From Lysobacterales bacterium (GTDB lineage Bacteria > Pseudomonadota > Gammaproteobacteria > Xanthomonadales > Wenzhouxiangellaceae), in assembly GCA_002722315.1 (NCBI GenBank), contig PBLG01000049.1:1-42793 (forward strand): 42,793 nucleotides of DNA, given 5' to 3'. Position 1 is the first letter of the stretch; the number at the start of each line of letters is the position of its first letter. This document shows, piece after piece, positions 32,801-40,882 of the stretch. The notes under the pieces were generated by a model that worked only from the letters and a program-made list of their open reading frames with translations, made no database searches and had not been told where the DNA came from. The translations under genes and the position numbers were made by a program.

Positions 32801-35574
32801 TAGAAACTGGTCGAGTTCACCGAGACATCGTTGGCGATGCCGAACTGACCGACGTTGAAACAGTTGACCGCTTCGCAGTCCGACGCCGCCTGGCCGGCGA
32901 AGAACCCGTTGGGCGTGAAGCGCTGGACACGGTTGTTGTCCCGATCGGCGACATACAGGATGTCGTTCGGATCGATCGCGAAGCCGCGCGGGTTGCGGAA
33001 CTGACCCGGATCGGCGCCGAAAGTGCTCGTCGGCGTGGCCGTGCAGGTGTTGTCCTTGCAGGCATAGCCGATGCTGCGCTGGCGGGCGACATCGCAGGCC
33101 GCCGCATCTCCCGGGGCGATATCGCCGGTGCACTTGCCGAGCCAGCCGATATAGTCGCCGGCGACGAAGGCCGCCGGACTGACGTTGCGGTCGAGGGTCG
33201 ATGAAGCGAACTTGTGGATCCGGTGGCCGGCGCGATCGACGATGTAGGTGTTGTTGTGCGAGTCGACGTCCATGTCCCAGGCGTCTTCGAAATTCCGCGA
33301 CAGCTCCTGCGTCGGCGGATCGACCGGGCCGAGATAGTCCAGCACATCGAACGTGCGCCCTTCGAAGTCATAGGCGTCCATTTCGCGGATTCCGGTCACG
33401 TAGACGATGCCCTGCGAGTCGATGGCGGCGTCGACCGGGTCGTTCTGCTGGGCGATGCTGGCATCGACCACGAAGGTGTCCAGCGGCCCGTTCAGCATCT
33501 GGTCGACGGTCAGCAGCCGGGTCGGGTTGCTGTCGGGGTCGAGCCAGTAAACGAACGGCTCCGGCGCGCTCGGCAGTCCGCCCGGATGGAACGACAGGCG
33601 AAGCGGTCGCTGGCTGCCGAGGTTGAGCTCGGCCTGCAGCTCTCCGTCCGGGCCCAGCCGGGCGATCCGTGCATCGTCGGTGTTGATGCCGGTCACGCTC
33701 TCGTCGTCGCAGCGCACCTTGCGGTCGATCACGAAGGTCACGCCGTCGTCGTTGGTGGTGATGTACTCGGGGAAGAACACGTAGTCCTGCGGCGGCAGCG
33801 TACCGCCGCCCAGGCAGGTCGAACTCGCATTGCCCTGGGCCTCGATCCGGAAATCCTCGACGAAGGTCGGCAGCAGCGGCGCGACGAAGAAGCCCTCGTC
33901 CGGCTGGCGGTCGATGTAGAAGTACAGTTCATCGCCGTCGACGTCGGTTGCCGTCAGCTCCACGTCGATCTCCTCGAACGAAACGCCCGCGGCGTTCGCG
34001 TCGTCGGCCACCGGCGCGTTGTTGCTTCCGGTCAGCTTGACGTTGATGGTCTGGTCGACCCAGGGCGAGGCGTTGCCGGAGGCGTCGATCGCGCGCCAGC
34101 GCACCGTCGTGACGCCGAACGGGAAGTCGGCCGGGCCGTCGAATTCGATGGTCGGTTCCAGGTCCGCGATATCAAATACCTGCGGCGAACCGGTATCGAT
34201 CACCACCGGCGACGTGTTCGATTCGACCACGATCGAAGGCGGCGGCGCGATCTGCGGCGGCAGCGTGTCCTCCACCACGATGGTCTGGACCAGCGCGGAC
34301 TCGTTGACGCCGCCGCCCGGGGCCGGGCCGGCGTCGCGCGCGGTCCATGTCACGGGATGATTGCCCAGCGGCAGGAAGGTCGGCAGCGGCGCGTTGACCT
34401 TCGGGGTCCGGTTGCAGGCGTCGGAGGCCACGATCGAATCGCGCAGCGCGCCGCGGAACGCCAGGGTCGACGCCCCGCCGGGTTCAAGCGCCTCGACCCG
34501 GAACGTGGCCAGCGCCGGGTCGACGAAGCCGATCAGCGGCGCGGTGACGTCGAGCACCCGCACGGCCTGGGTCTGCAGGTTGACCACGCCGGTGGGATAG
34601 CTCTCCAGAAACTCGCCCGCGACTTCCTCGCGAACGGCCTCGTAGGCCCGCTTGAGGATCTGCTTCGCGATCCCCTTTTTCGAGCCCGGCGGCGTGCCGG
34701 GCACATAGATGGGCGGCAGCGTGTCGAGCAGCTCGATCTGGGTCTCGGCGCGCCAGGTGACGGCGTGACGGCCGACCGGCAGCCGGATCGTCCGGTCGAG
34801 GTCGATCGGACACGGTCCGCCGGTATTGCTGATCGGCACGCTGCCGTCCAGCGCGCAGCCGATCGCATTGAACACGTCGTTGCTGGGGGCGCGAATGCCG
34901 AACGGGCCGATCTCGGCGACGAACTGCGGATCGGGGATTTCCTCGAGGAAGCCCGGCGGGGCCTCGCCGGGCAGCAGCATCCGGACCTCGACCGGCGTGT
35001 TGTAGTGGAACACGGTCGGCGTGCCAATCCCGCGCGAGGACGAAGTCTCGGTGAAGGTCCAGTTGCCGAGGAACTTGTAGGGCACGCCCATGAAGTCCTC
35101 GCGGCCGCCGGCGATGATCGGCTGGCTGAAGTCGTAGGCGCAGCTTGCACCGGCGTCGGTATCGACGTTCGGCGTCACTTCGATATCGCCAGGCGCCTCC
35201 AGCAGCGGCGGGCAGAACTTCAGCCCCAGGTTGGCCGCCCACGCCGGCACCTGGCCGAGCAGGTAATCCCAGGGTGGGTTGGGCACCAGTCCGAAACCGA
35301 AAGCGGCGGCGAACGGCGCGCTGAGCGCGCCGATGCAGAGCAGGTTGCTGTCGTTGTCGCTCATCCGGCCCCGGGCAAGCCGGGTCTCGAGCGCCCGGAT
35401 GCGCTCGGCGCTGAGCTCCGGCGACCGGATCTGCTTCAGGTTCTCTATTGCCGTTGCCGGATCGGTCGGCGCCCCGGGCGCGCTCGCCGGTTGCGCGGAC
35501 GCAATGCCGGACAGCGAAAACAACGCCAGCGCGGACAGGCAGGACCTGAAGGGTTTCCTTGACTTGGTATGCAT
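29836..35574 (-). CDS. Giant secreted multidomain protein
   Basis: A 1912-residue protein with a signal peptide (ALALFSLSGIASA). Domains in order: unrecognised N-terminal region with cysteine pairs; HYR-like immunoglobulin modules (about 340-520; NAPVADDANAAGVSFEEIDVELTATD at the following cadherin-like region); NHL/SMP-like propeller repeats (about 690-960; GQFRNPRGFAIDPNDILYVADRDNNRVQRF); a tandem-95/cadherin-like repeat (about 1035-1090, NPDYNGSDTFEFAVSDG); PKD-like and DUF11-like modules; a CSLREA-type start (TLRAAIDEANG, about 1390) and right-handed β-helix to about 1640; and two choice-of-anchor D repeats (ALIDFGTIAPGQ; SIDFGEVSPGQ). The C-terminus is DVMFFSGFE, a short tail recalled from other secreted Xanthomonadales proteins. 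Probably an exported surface or matrix protein. Confidence 0.9.
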   Translation of the reverse strand: MHTKSRKPFRSCLSALALFSLSGIASAQPASAPGAPTDPATAIENLKQIRSPELSAERIRALETRLARGRMSDNDSNLLCIGALSAPFAAAFGFGLVPNPPWDYLLGQVPAWAANLGLKFCPPLLEAPGDIEVTPNVDTDAGASCAYDFSQPIIAGGREDFMGVPYKFLGNWTFTETSSSRGIGTPTVFHYNTPVEVRMLLPGEAPPGFLEEIPDPQFVAEIGPFGIRAPSNDVFNAIGCALDGSVPISNTGGPCPIDLDRTIRLPVGRHAVTWRAETQIELLDTLPPIYVPGTPPGSKKGIAKQILKRAYEAVREEVAGEFLESYPTGVVNLQTQAVRVLDVTAPLIGFVDPALATFRVEALEPGGASTLAFRGALRDSIVASDACNRTPKVNAPLPTFLPLGNHPVTWTARDAGPAPGGGVNESALVQTIVVEDTLPPQIAPPPSIVVESNTSPVVIDTGSPQVFDIADLEPTIEFDGPADFPFGVTTVRWRAIDASGNASPWVDQTINVKLTGSNNAPVADDANAAGVSFEEIDVELTATDVDGDELYFYIDRQPDEGFFVAPLLPTFVEDFRIEAQGNASSTCLGGGTLPPQDYVFFPEYITTNDDGVTFVIDRKVRCDDESVTGINTDDARIARLGPDGELQAELNLGSQRPLRLSFHPGGLPSAPEPFVYWLDPDSNPTRLLTVDQMLNGPLDTFVVDASIAQQNDPVDAAIDSQGIVYVTGIREMDAYDFEGRTFDVLDYLGPVDPPTQELSRNFEDAWDMDVDSHNNTYIVDRAGHRIHKFASSTLDRNVSPAAFVAGDYIGWLGKCTGDIAPGDAAACDVARQRSIGYACKDNTCTATPTSTFGADPGQFRNPRGFAIDPNDILYVADRDNNRVQRFTPNGFFAGQAASDCEAVNCFNVGQFGIANDVSVNSTSFYVLDVNTEILHIFAADPVTMTGPDTGYVTYRSNNNFLGLDTFDWFASDGLRVGGELVRSNIATATVDVAQNQRLPFATEDLTAQVTEDQATGILLDGSDPDIGNTYPWEPLQSLSAVLITPPARGQVSINGLTATYVPNPDYNGSDTFEFAVSDGIAISTPETVTIEVLPVNDPPELTPATDPADLIAGIGYPWELNIGVFDPDPGDTHTMLVAWGDGTVEPEGEILNDGTITGPLLDFNAGGEGLVHARHVYSSGGQRSVQTCVTDSGPAQTCNSFTIDVVPMTDLAVFERNAPRAIPIGQPVSYVIGLSNFQGEGGAGIPATGVTLEVELDPRLTVLGISGASCVEDGTRRVCAIPDLLPIARGASDGTPPIDRQVTINAVADSGLPLGTRLASRARVFAEPINRNANVSATLERVLVAAGDLTVDPVQDDSADANPGDGFCEDEGGRCTLRAAIDEANGLGGTRTIALPDGLFRLDQGSVPVTGDLTLIGLGVGLSEIVAEGPQRLFEVAPGGRLTLIGLTLSGDQYVNDVAGLIRNNGELLIEDALLQNGDATNGGAIYSTGTLTVRRSTFTNNVASVGGASGGAIANFGPAVIENSLFLANEASSGGAITSDPSEGATLSLVHVTMTGNRARSIGAALFDEFSGQPMATLENTILSGNTAVNPGGGGCLNQLISAGGNLINDDREGCPFTPAAGDLVDVDPRLEPAVVLDNGRIVLEPLADSPAVDALSGPCIATDLRNLDRPQGGAACDIGAFERGVAAEASVAPALIDFGTIAPGQFSDPRALTIASTGNLPLTVTSIGNPAAPFLLAGGDCPQPPFELAPGASCSVELRFVPTDTAPEIGGLTVSGELEAPEFEVELRGNVTRPQAVPSRVSIDFGEVSPGQSSGLQTLFVDNIGDGPLEIESIVVAGASAADFVIAPADDQCSLRTVQPGDTCGLGVRFVPLAPGIRASTIRIPSNDPDGPKSVELQGTSDVMFFSGFE

Positions 35575-35655
35575 CGAATCATCGCAATGGGGGCTATTGA
35601 TGTTCTATGCGCCGGCTGGGGCATAATCGGATCACCCAGTGCCATCGTCTCGCCC

Positions 35656-36222
35656 ATGACCGGAACCAGCGACCCGCCCCTGACCGAACTTCTGCAGCGT
35701 TCAGCGGCAGGCGACGGCGCCGCCCGCGACGAAGTCTGGCACCAGGTTCACGACCGTCTCCGAAGGCTGGCCCAGGCACGTCTGGCGAAGGAATCCGCGG
35801 CGCAGTGCCAGCCCACCGAACTCGTTCACGAGGCCTACCTGAAGCTGGCCGACCTCGAGCTCGCGCCGCGCGACCGCGAACACTTCTATGCCATTGCCGC
35901 CAACGCGATGCGCCAGGTGCTGGTCGAGCAGGCACGGGCGAGAAACCGGGCCAAGCGCGGCGGCGGTCAAGCCGCGGTCACGCTGAACAGCAGATTCGCC
36001 GACAGCGCCCCGCCGGTGGTGGACGTACTGGATATCGACCGGGCGATCCAGGCGCTGGAACGCGTCGACCCGCGAAAGGCCGAGGCCGTTGTGCTGAGCT
36101 ATTTCGGCGGGCTGACCGACGACGAAGTGGCCGACATGCTGTCGGTATCGCCGGCCACGATCAAGCGCGACCTTCGAACCGCGCGCGCCTGGCTGGCCAC
36201 CGCGCTGGACGCGGGTCACTGA
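35656..36222 (+). CDS. ECF-type RNA polymerase sigma factor
   Basis: ATG at 35656 (MTGTSDPPLTELLQ) gives a 188-residue sigma factor; the longer frame from 35569 overlaps the divergent giant gene and is not needed. Region 2 is at LIHEAYL-like CQPTELVHEAYLKLADLE, and HFYAIAANAMRQVLVEQARARNRAKRGG follows. Region 4 is LERVDPRKAEAVVLSYFGGLTDDEVADMLSVSPATIKRDLRTARAWL, a clear helix-turn-helix. The group is the ECF type often encoded beside Ser/Thr kinases (TIGR02999-like; probably the ECF43 type, recalled). No anti-sigma factor is present. Its stop codon overlaps the start codon of the kinase gene, so they are co-translated. Confidence 0.88.
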   Translation: MTGTSDPPLTELLQRSAAGDGAARDEVWHQVHDRLRRLAQARLAKESAAQCQPTELVHEAYLKLADLELAPRDREHFYAIAANAMRQVLVEQARARNRAKRGGGQAAVTLNSRFADSAPPVVDVLDIDRAIQALERVDPRKAEAVVLSYFGGLTDDEVADMLSVSPATIKRDLRTARAWLATALDAGH

Positions 36223-38510
36223 TGCAACAGGGCGACTTTCAGCAGCTGGAGCGCTGGTTCCAGCGGGCGCTGGCATGCAATGCCGAGCAAAGGGATGCGC
36301 TGGTGCGCGAACTGACCGAGCGCGACGCCGAACTGGGCAGACGGCTGGCGGCGATGCTTGCCGCCGACGACCAGGACGCCGACCCGGTGCTCGGCGCGAT
36401 CGGCACGGCGGTGGAGGAGAACACCCGGCTGCCGCGCACCATCGGGCCGTTCGAGGTGATCCGGAAACTGGGCGCCGGGGGCATGGGCGTGGTGTACCTG
36501 TGTCGCAGGCCCGATCACGACTTCGACCAGCTGGTGGCTGTCAAGCGGCTGGGTGCTGCCGGCGATTCCGACTTCGCGCGCCAACGCCTGCGCATCGAGC
36601 GACGGGTACTGGCCGGCCTCAGGCACCCGAATATCGCCCAGCTGATCGACGGCGGCGAGGACGACGACGGCACGCCGTACGTCGCCATGGAATACGTCGA
36701 AGGCGAAACCATCGACCGGTTCGCCGCCCGCCAGGCGCTGGATGCGCGCGGGCGCGTCAAGCTGTTTCTTGCGCTGTGCGAGGCGCTGCAGTTCGCGCAC
36801 AGAAACCTGGTGGTGCATCGCGACATCAAGGCCGCCAACGTGCAGATCGATCGCCACGGCCAGCTCAAGCTGCTCGATTTCGGCATCGCCAAGCTGCTGG
36901 GCGAGGTCGAACCGAACACCGAGGTGCCGACCGTTGCCGCCTCGATGACGCCGCATTACGCCAGCCCGGAGCAGGTCCGGGGCGAGCCGGTCGGGCCCGC
37001 GTCGGACATCTATTCCATGGGCGTGCTGCTGTACGAACTGCTGTCGGGGCGCCGGCCTTACGAGATCAATACCACCCGCGCCGCCGAGGTCGAGAGGATT
37101 GTCTGTGAGTCCGCGCCGCCGGCGCTCCCGGGTCGCGGCATGGCCGATCTCGACAGCATCGTTGCCTGCGCAATGCACAAGGACCCGGCGCGCCGCTACG
37201 CCTCCGCGGCCGAATTCGGCGCCGACCTCGGGCGATGGCTGGACGGCAGACCGGTGCACGCCCGGGCCGATTCCGCGCTGTACCGGCTGCAAAGCCTTTT
37301 CCGGCGGCATCCGTTCGGCGCCGCGACCACCGTGCTGATATCGATCCTGCTGGTCGGGTTCGGCTCGGTGATGGCGTGGCAGGCCAGCGAACTGGCGAAA
37401 CAGCGCGACGCGGCCGAGACCGAGGCGCGCGTGGCCAACGAGACATCGGAGTTCCTGATCGAACTGTTTGCGGTGTCGGATCCGCGCGAGTCCAACCCGG
37501 CCGACGTGCGCGCACGCGACCTCCTGGAGCGCGCCGCCGAACGGCTGCCGGAACAGCTGGCGAGCGATCCGCTGGGCCGTGCCCGGTTGATGCACGTCAT
37601 CGGGCTGGCGTTTTCCAACCTGGGCGACCAGGACCGCGGCATCGAACTGCTGTCCCAGGCGCTTCGGCTGCGAGAGCTTCACGCCGGGTCCGCGAGCGCC
37701 GAGACGGCCGACTCACTGAACCGCCTCGGCAATATCTATCGTCGATTCGGCCGGCTGGTCGAGGCCGAGCCGATGCTGGTGCGCGCGCTTCAGTGGCGCC
37801 AGGCGAACGGGCCCGTCGATCACGACCTGGCCGACTCCTACAACAACGTCGGCCTGTTGCAGAACGACCTCGGCCACTACGTCCAGGCAGAGGAGACCCT
37901 GCGCCGATCGATCGAGCTTCACCGCCGCGCCGGCGGGCCGGAAACCGAGCAGGTGACCGCGCCGCTGCACAACCTTTCGCTTTCTCTGCGGCGCCAGGGG
38001 CGGCTGGAAGAAGCGCGCGCGGCGTCGATGGAGGCGCTGGCGATCAAGCGCGCGGCCGGCGACTGGAGCCTGTCGTCGGTGGCCGTCACGCTTGCGGCCC
38101 TTGCCAATATCGAGCGCGAGCGGGGCGAACTTGCGGCCGCCCTCGCCTACTCCGAGGAAAGCCTGGCCCTGCGCGAGCAGGTATTCGGTCGCGACAACGT
38201 CATGATCGCCAGCGGCCTGGCCACGCACGCCGAAATCCTGGCCGAGCTGGATCAAGCCGGGAACGCCGAGGCGCTGCTGCGAGAAGCGCTGGCGCTGCAC
38301 AACGCGGCCGGGACACTCGATGGACTCCGGGCCGCCGACTTCAGGCTGGCTCTGGGGCGACTGCTGATCGGCCAGGCGCGAATGGACGAGGCCCGCCTGG
38401 AGCTGCAGCCGGCGCTGGCCAGCGCCGCGCGCGAACTGCCCGCCGACAGTCCCGAACTCGATCGCTTCCGTGCCGCACTCGACGATGCGTCGCGCCCGGG
38501 GCGGCCCTGA
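36222..38510 (+). CDS. Membrane Ser/Thr protein kinase with TPR sensor domain
   Basis: ATG at 36222 overlaps the sigma gene's TGA by one base (TGATG), giving 762 residues. After about 75 residues, the kinase domain has GAGGMGVV (84-91), AVK (106-108), HRDIKAAN (199-206), DFG (219-221) and SPEQVRG in the activation segment; all key residues are present. A membrane helix lies at about 366-386 (PFGAATTVLISILLVGFGS). The periplasmic part has at least six TPRs (for example LGNIYRRFGRLVEAEPMLVRAL). By analogy to such pairs the kinase may phosphorylate and activate the sigma factor. The TPR domain would be the sensor. Confidence 0.9.
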   Translation: MQQGDFQQLERWFQRALACNAEQRDALVRELTERDAELGRRLAAMLAADDQDADPVLGAIGTAVEENTRLPRTIGPFEVIRKLGAGGMGVVYLCRRPDHDFDQLVAVKRLGAAGDSDFARQRLRIERRVLAGLRHPNIAQLIDGGEDDDGTPYVAMEYVEGETIDRFAARQALDARGRVKLFLALCEALQFAHRNLVVHRDIKAANVQIDRHGQLKLLDFGIAKLLGEVEPNTEVPTVAASMTPHYASPEQVRGEPVGPASDIYSMGVLLYELLSGRRPYEINTTRAAEVERIVCESAPPALPGRGMADLDSIVACAMHKDPARRYASAAEFGADLGRWLDGRPVHARADSALYRLQSLFRRHPFGAATTVLISILLVGFGSVMAWQASELAKQRDAAETEARVANETSEFLIELFAVSDPRESNPADVRARDLLERAAERLPEQLASDPLGRARLMHVIGLAFSNLGDQDRGIELLSQALRLRELHAGSASAETADSLNRLGNIYRRFGRLVEAEPMLVRALQWRQANGPVDHDLADSYNNVGLLQNDLGHYVQAEETLRRSIELHRRAGGPETEQVTAPLHNLSLSLRRQGRLEEARAASMEALAIKRAAGDWSLSSVAVTLAALANIERERGELAAALAYSEESLALREQVFGRDNVMIASGLATHAEILAELDQAGNAEALLREALALHNAAGTLDGLRAADFRLALGRLLIGQARMDEARLELQPALASAARELPADSPELDRFRAALDDASRPGRP

Positions 38511-38512
38511 GC

Positions 38513-38572
38513 GACGCTGCCCGGGGGCACCGTCGCATAGTCGTTCAGGCGTTCCCCGGGCCGGGCAGCGTC
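38513..38572. terminator. Bidirectional terminator-like hairpin between convergent genes
   Basis: GACGCTGCCCGG (38513-38524) pairs perfectly with CCGGGCAGCGTC (38561-38572) around a 36-base loop that can pair further. It lies in the gap between the kinase gene and the convergent MHYT gene. There is no T-run, so Rho-independent termination is only suggested by position. Confidence 0.5.
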
Positions 38573-39326
38573 AGTTGGTCGCGAACTCCGGCTCGAGATC
38601 CAGCGCCTTGCGGAACATCACCAGCGCGCTACCCACCAGCAGCGTCAGGAATACCGCCAGCCCGGCGGCGAATCCCATGAAGCTCGCCGACCACGCGCCG
38701 TCGAAATAGTCGACGCGGGCGCCGCCGTCGCTCATCGGCATGAATTCCATGGCCGCCATGCCGGTGTAGTGCATGCCGCAGACCGCCAGGCCCATGACGA
38801 AGGGACTCACCAGGCGAAGCATGCCGCGCCAGTGCACCACGATTCGCAACGCAGCCGTGGCGGCGACGACCGCGATGCCGACCGAGATTGCCACCAGCAT
38901 GGTGTCGTGGTGCATCATGGCTTCGGTGCGCAGCGCCTGCATGCCGAGGTAATGCATTGCGGCAACGCCAAGCCCGAATACCGTTCCGGCGCTCAACCAG
39001 GCCACGGTGCTGTCCTGCCACTTGTAGGCCACCAGGAAACCGGCACCGGCCAGGACGATCGGCAATGCCAGAGACAGCAGCGTCATTGACACGTCGTAGC
39101 TGGCCGCGAACTCCATTTCGAATGCCAGCATGCCGGTAAAGTGCATGGCCCATATGGCGCAGCCGCCGAAGACCACCGACGCCAGCGTCAGCCAGCCGAA
39201 GCGAATATTGCCTTTCTCGTCGGCGATGTAGTCGGCCACGTAGAGCGCGACGAACGCGCCCAGGACAGAAACCAGGTAAGAAAGCGCGACCACCGAGAGG
39301 TCGTGACTGTCGATGAATTGCTGCAT
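38571..39326 (-). CDS. MHYT-domain membrane sensor without output domain
   Basis: A 251-residue integral membrane protein with about seven helices. The three diagnostic MHYT motifs are MHFTGM (61-66), MHYLGM (124-129) and MHYTGM (185-190); in the family these are proposed to bind copper and sense O2, CO or NO. Most MHYT proteins carry a GGDEF, EAL or kinase domain after the membrane part. Here the protein stops after the last helix (VMFRKALDLEPEFATN), so it must act through another protein or have a different role. The gene stands alone: the upstream gene is divergent and the downstream gene convergent. Confidence 0.88.
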   Translation of the reverse strand: MQQFIDSHDLSVVALSYLVSVLGAFVALYVADYIADEKGNIRFGWLTLASVVFGGCAIWAMHFTGMLAFEMEFAASYDVSMTLLSLALPIVLAGAGFLVAYKWQDSTVAWLSAGTVFGLGVAAMHYLGMQALRTEAMMHHDTMLVAISVGIAVVAATAALRIVVHWRGMLRLVSPFVMGLAVCGMHYTGMAAMEFMPMSDGGARVDYFDGAWSASFMGFAAGLAVFLTLLVGSALVMFRKALDLEPEFATN

Positions 39327-39575
39327 GAAGGTCTTCCCCTTGATCGAAACGGCAGGAGTCTAGGCAGATCGGGGTGAAAGCACGTGAGCGAAACGTGGGT
39401 GGAACGTGAACGCGATCGAGGTGGACCTGTTGTATTGGCCGTGGGTCGTATGGCGGCCTTCCCGCCGGATTGTTACACTTGAAACTATTTCGGCGAAGCC
39501 CCGGTCACGTTCACCGAACCGCTTCTTGCAGCGGGCCCGACCGGCCGCCGGGCGATTGAATTCACGGAGAGAGAC

Positions 39576-40556
39576 ATGGGATTGCTGATCGACGGGAAAT
39601 GGCACGACCAGTGGTACGACACTGAATCCACCGGCGGGCGCTTCAAGCGCCAGGAATCGGCGTTTAGAAGCTGGATCACGCCCGACGGCGCGGCCGGCCC
39701 CAGCGGCGAGGCGGGCTTCGAGGCCGAGCCGGACCGCTATCACCTCTACGTGGCCTATGCCTGTCCCTGGGCCCATCGGGCGCTGATTTTCCGCAAGCTC
39801 AAGGGCCTGGAGAAGATGCTGCCTTTTTCCGTGGTCAATCCGCTGATGCTGGAAAACTGCTGGAGCTTCGAGCCGGGCTACAAGGTCATCCCCGACCCGA
39901 TTCACGACGCGACTTACATGCACCAGGTCTATACCGCCGCGGATCCGGAATACACCGGTCGCGTGACCGTGCCGGTGATCTGGGACAAGAAGAAGAACAC
40001 CATCGTCAACAACGAATCGTCGGAAATCATCCGCATGCTGAATTCCGCATTCGACGGCATCGGCGCGGCCGAAGGCGACTACTATCCGGAAGACCTTCGC
40101 GACCGCATCGACGAAATCAACGAGACGGTCTACCACAAGGTCAACAACGGGGTCTACAAGGCCGGCTTCGCGACCACTCAGGAAGCCTACGAGGAGGCGG
40201 TCATCCCGCTGTTCGAAACGCTGGACCGGCTGGAGGAAATACTGGCCGAGAATCGCTACCTGTGCGGGTCGCGCCTGAGCGAGGCCGACTGGCGGCTGTT
40301 CACCACGCTGATCCGGTTCGACGCGGTCTACGTCGGGCACTTCAAATGCAACATCCGCCGCATCGACGACTACCCCAACCTGTCGAACTACCTGCGCGAA
40401 CTCTACCAATGGCCGGGCGTTTCCGAGACGGTCGAGTTTCACGCGATCAAGCTGCACTACTACGGCAGCCACGACACCATCAATCCCAGCGGCGTGGTGC
40501 CGGTCGGCCCGGCGCTGGATTTCCATCGCCCCCACGACCGCGAGCGGCTGGGGTGA
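39576..40556 (+). CDS. Glutathionyl-hydroquinone reductase (Xi-class GST)
   Basis: A 326-residue cytosolic enzyme of the YqjG/ECM4 (Xi-class GST) type, with GAGAGAG in front of its ATG. The catalytic cysteine is C63 in YACPWAHRAL; the WAHR stretch and the downstream VTVPVIWDKKKNTIVNNESSEIIRMLN (cis-proline and glutathione-binding S) fit the family. The C-terminal helical domain has the usual CGSRLSEADWRLFTTLIRFDAVYVGHFKCN. It reduces glutathionyl-hydroquinones to hydroquinones using glutathione, and may help recycle quinones or detoxify aromatic compounds. The gene stands alone. Confidence 0.92.
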   Translation: MGLLIDGKWHDQWYDTESTGGRFKRQESAFRSWITPDGAAGPSGEAGFEAEPDRYHLYVAYACPWAHRALIFRKLKGLEKMLPFSVVNPLMLENCWSFEPGYKVIPDPIHDATYMHQVYTAADPEYTGRVTVPVIWDKKKNTIVNNESSEIIRMLNSAFDGIGAAEGDYYPEDLRDRIDEINETVYHKVNNGVYKAGFATTQEAYEEAVIPLFETLDRLEEILAENRYLCGSRLSEADWRLFTTLIRFDAVYVGHFKCNIRRIDDYPNLSNYLRELYQWPGVSETVEFHAIKLHYYGSHDTINPSGVVPVGPALDFHRPHDRERLG

Positions 40557-40667
40557 ACAAGAGCCGCTAGGATTGGGGATTATGGATTGGGGAACGGCTG
40601 GTTAAAGCAAAAGCGAAAGCTGGACACGAAGAAAGGCGCAAACGTTCGGCTTGCAAGGTCTGGCATT

Positions 40668-40755
40668 CGTAGCCCGGGTAAGCGGAGCGCCCCCGGGGCG
40701 GGCCTTCCACGGCCACCATTCCCCGGATGCGCGCTTCGCGCTTATCCGGGCTACG
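40668..40755. repeat. REP-like palindrome in a gene-free stretch
   Basis: CGTAGCCCGGGTAAGCG (40668-40684) and CGCTTATCCGGGCTACG (40739-40755) are inverted copies with one mismatch. The motif is a common dispersed repeat in gammaproteobacteria (recalled). The space 40557-40882 holds no gene. It also contains GGATTGGGGA twice (40570-40579 and 40584-40593), a 14-base-period filler. Confidence 0.75.
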
Positions 40756-40882
40756 AAAAGTCGAATCTGCGACCGCTGTTCCGATGGGTCGACACGCCAC
40801 GAGGTCATCCCTGCCCGAGTTCCATGCCGCATACTTCGGGATTACGCTTTCGAATTGAAATGAACGGACTGCGAGATCTCTC

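Noticed and set aside
30919..35562. Two long plus-strand ORFs (761 and 782 codons) opposite the giant secreted protein
   Set aside because: Shadow frames with no domains; the minus strand has continuous Ig, NHL and choice-of-anchor modules.
36216..37682. Minus-strand 488-codon ORF opposite the Ser/Thr kinase
   Set aside because: All kinase motifs are on the plus strand.
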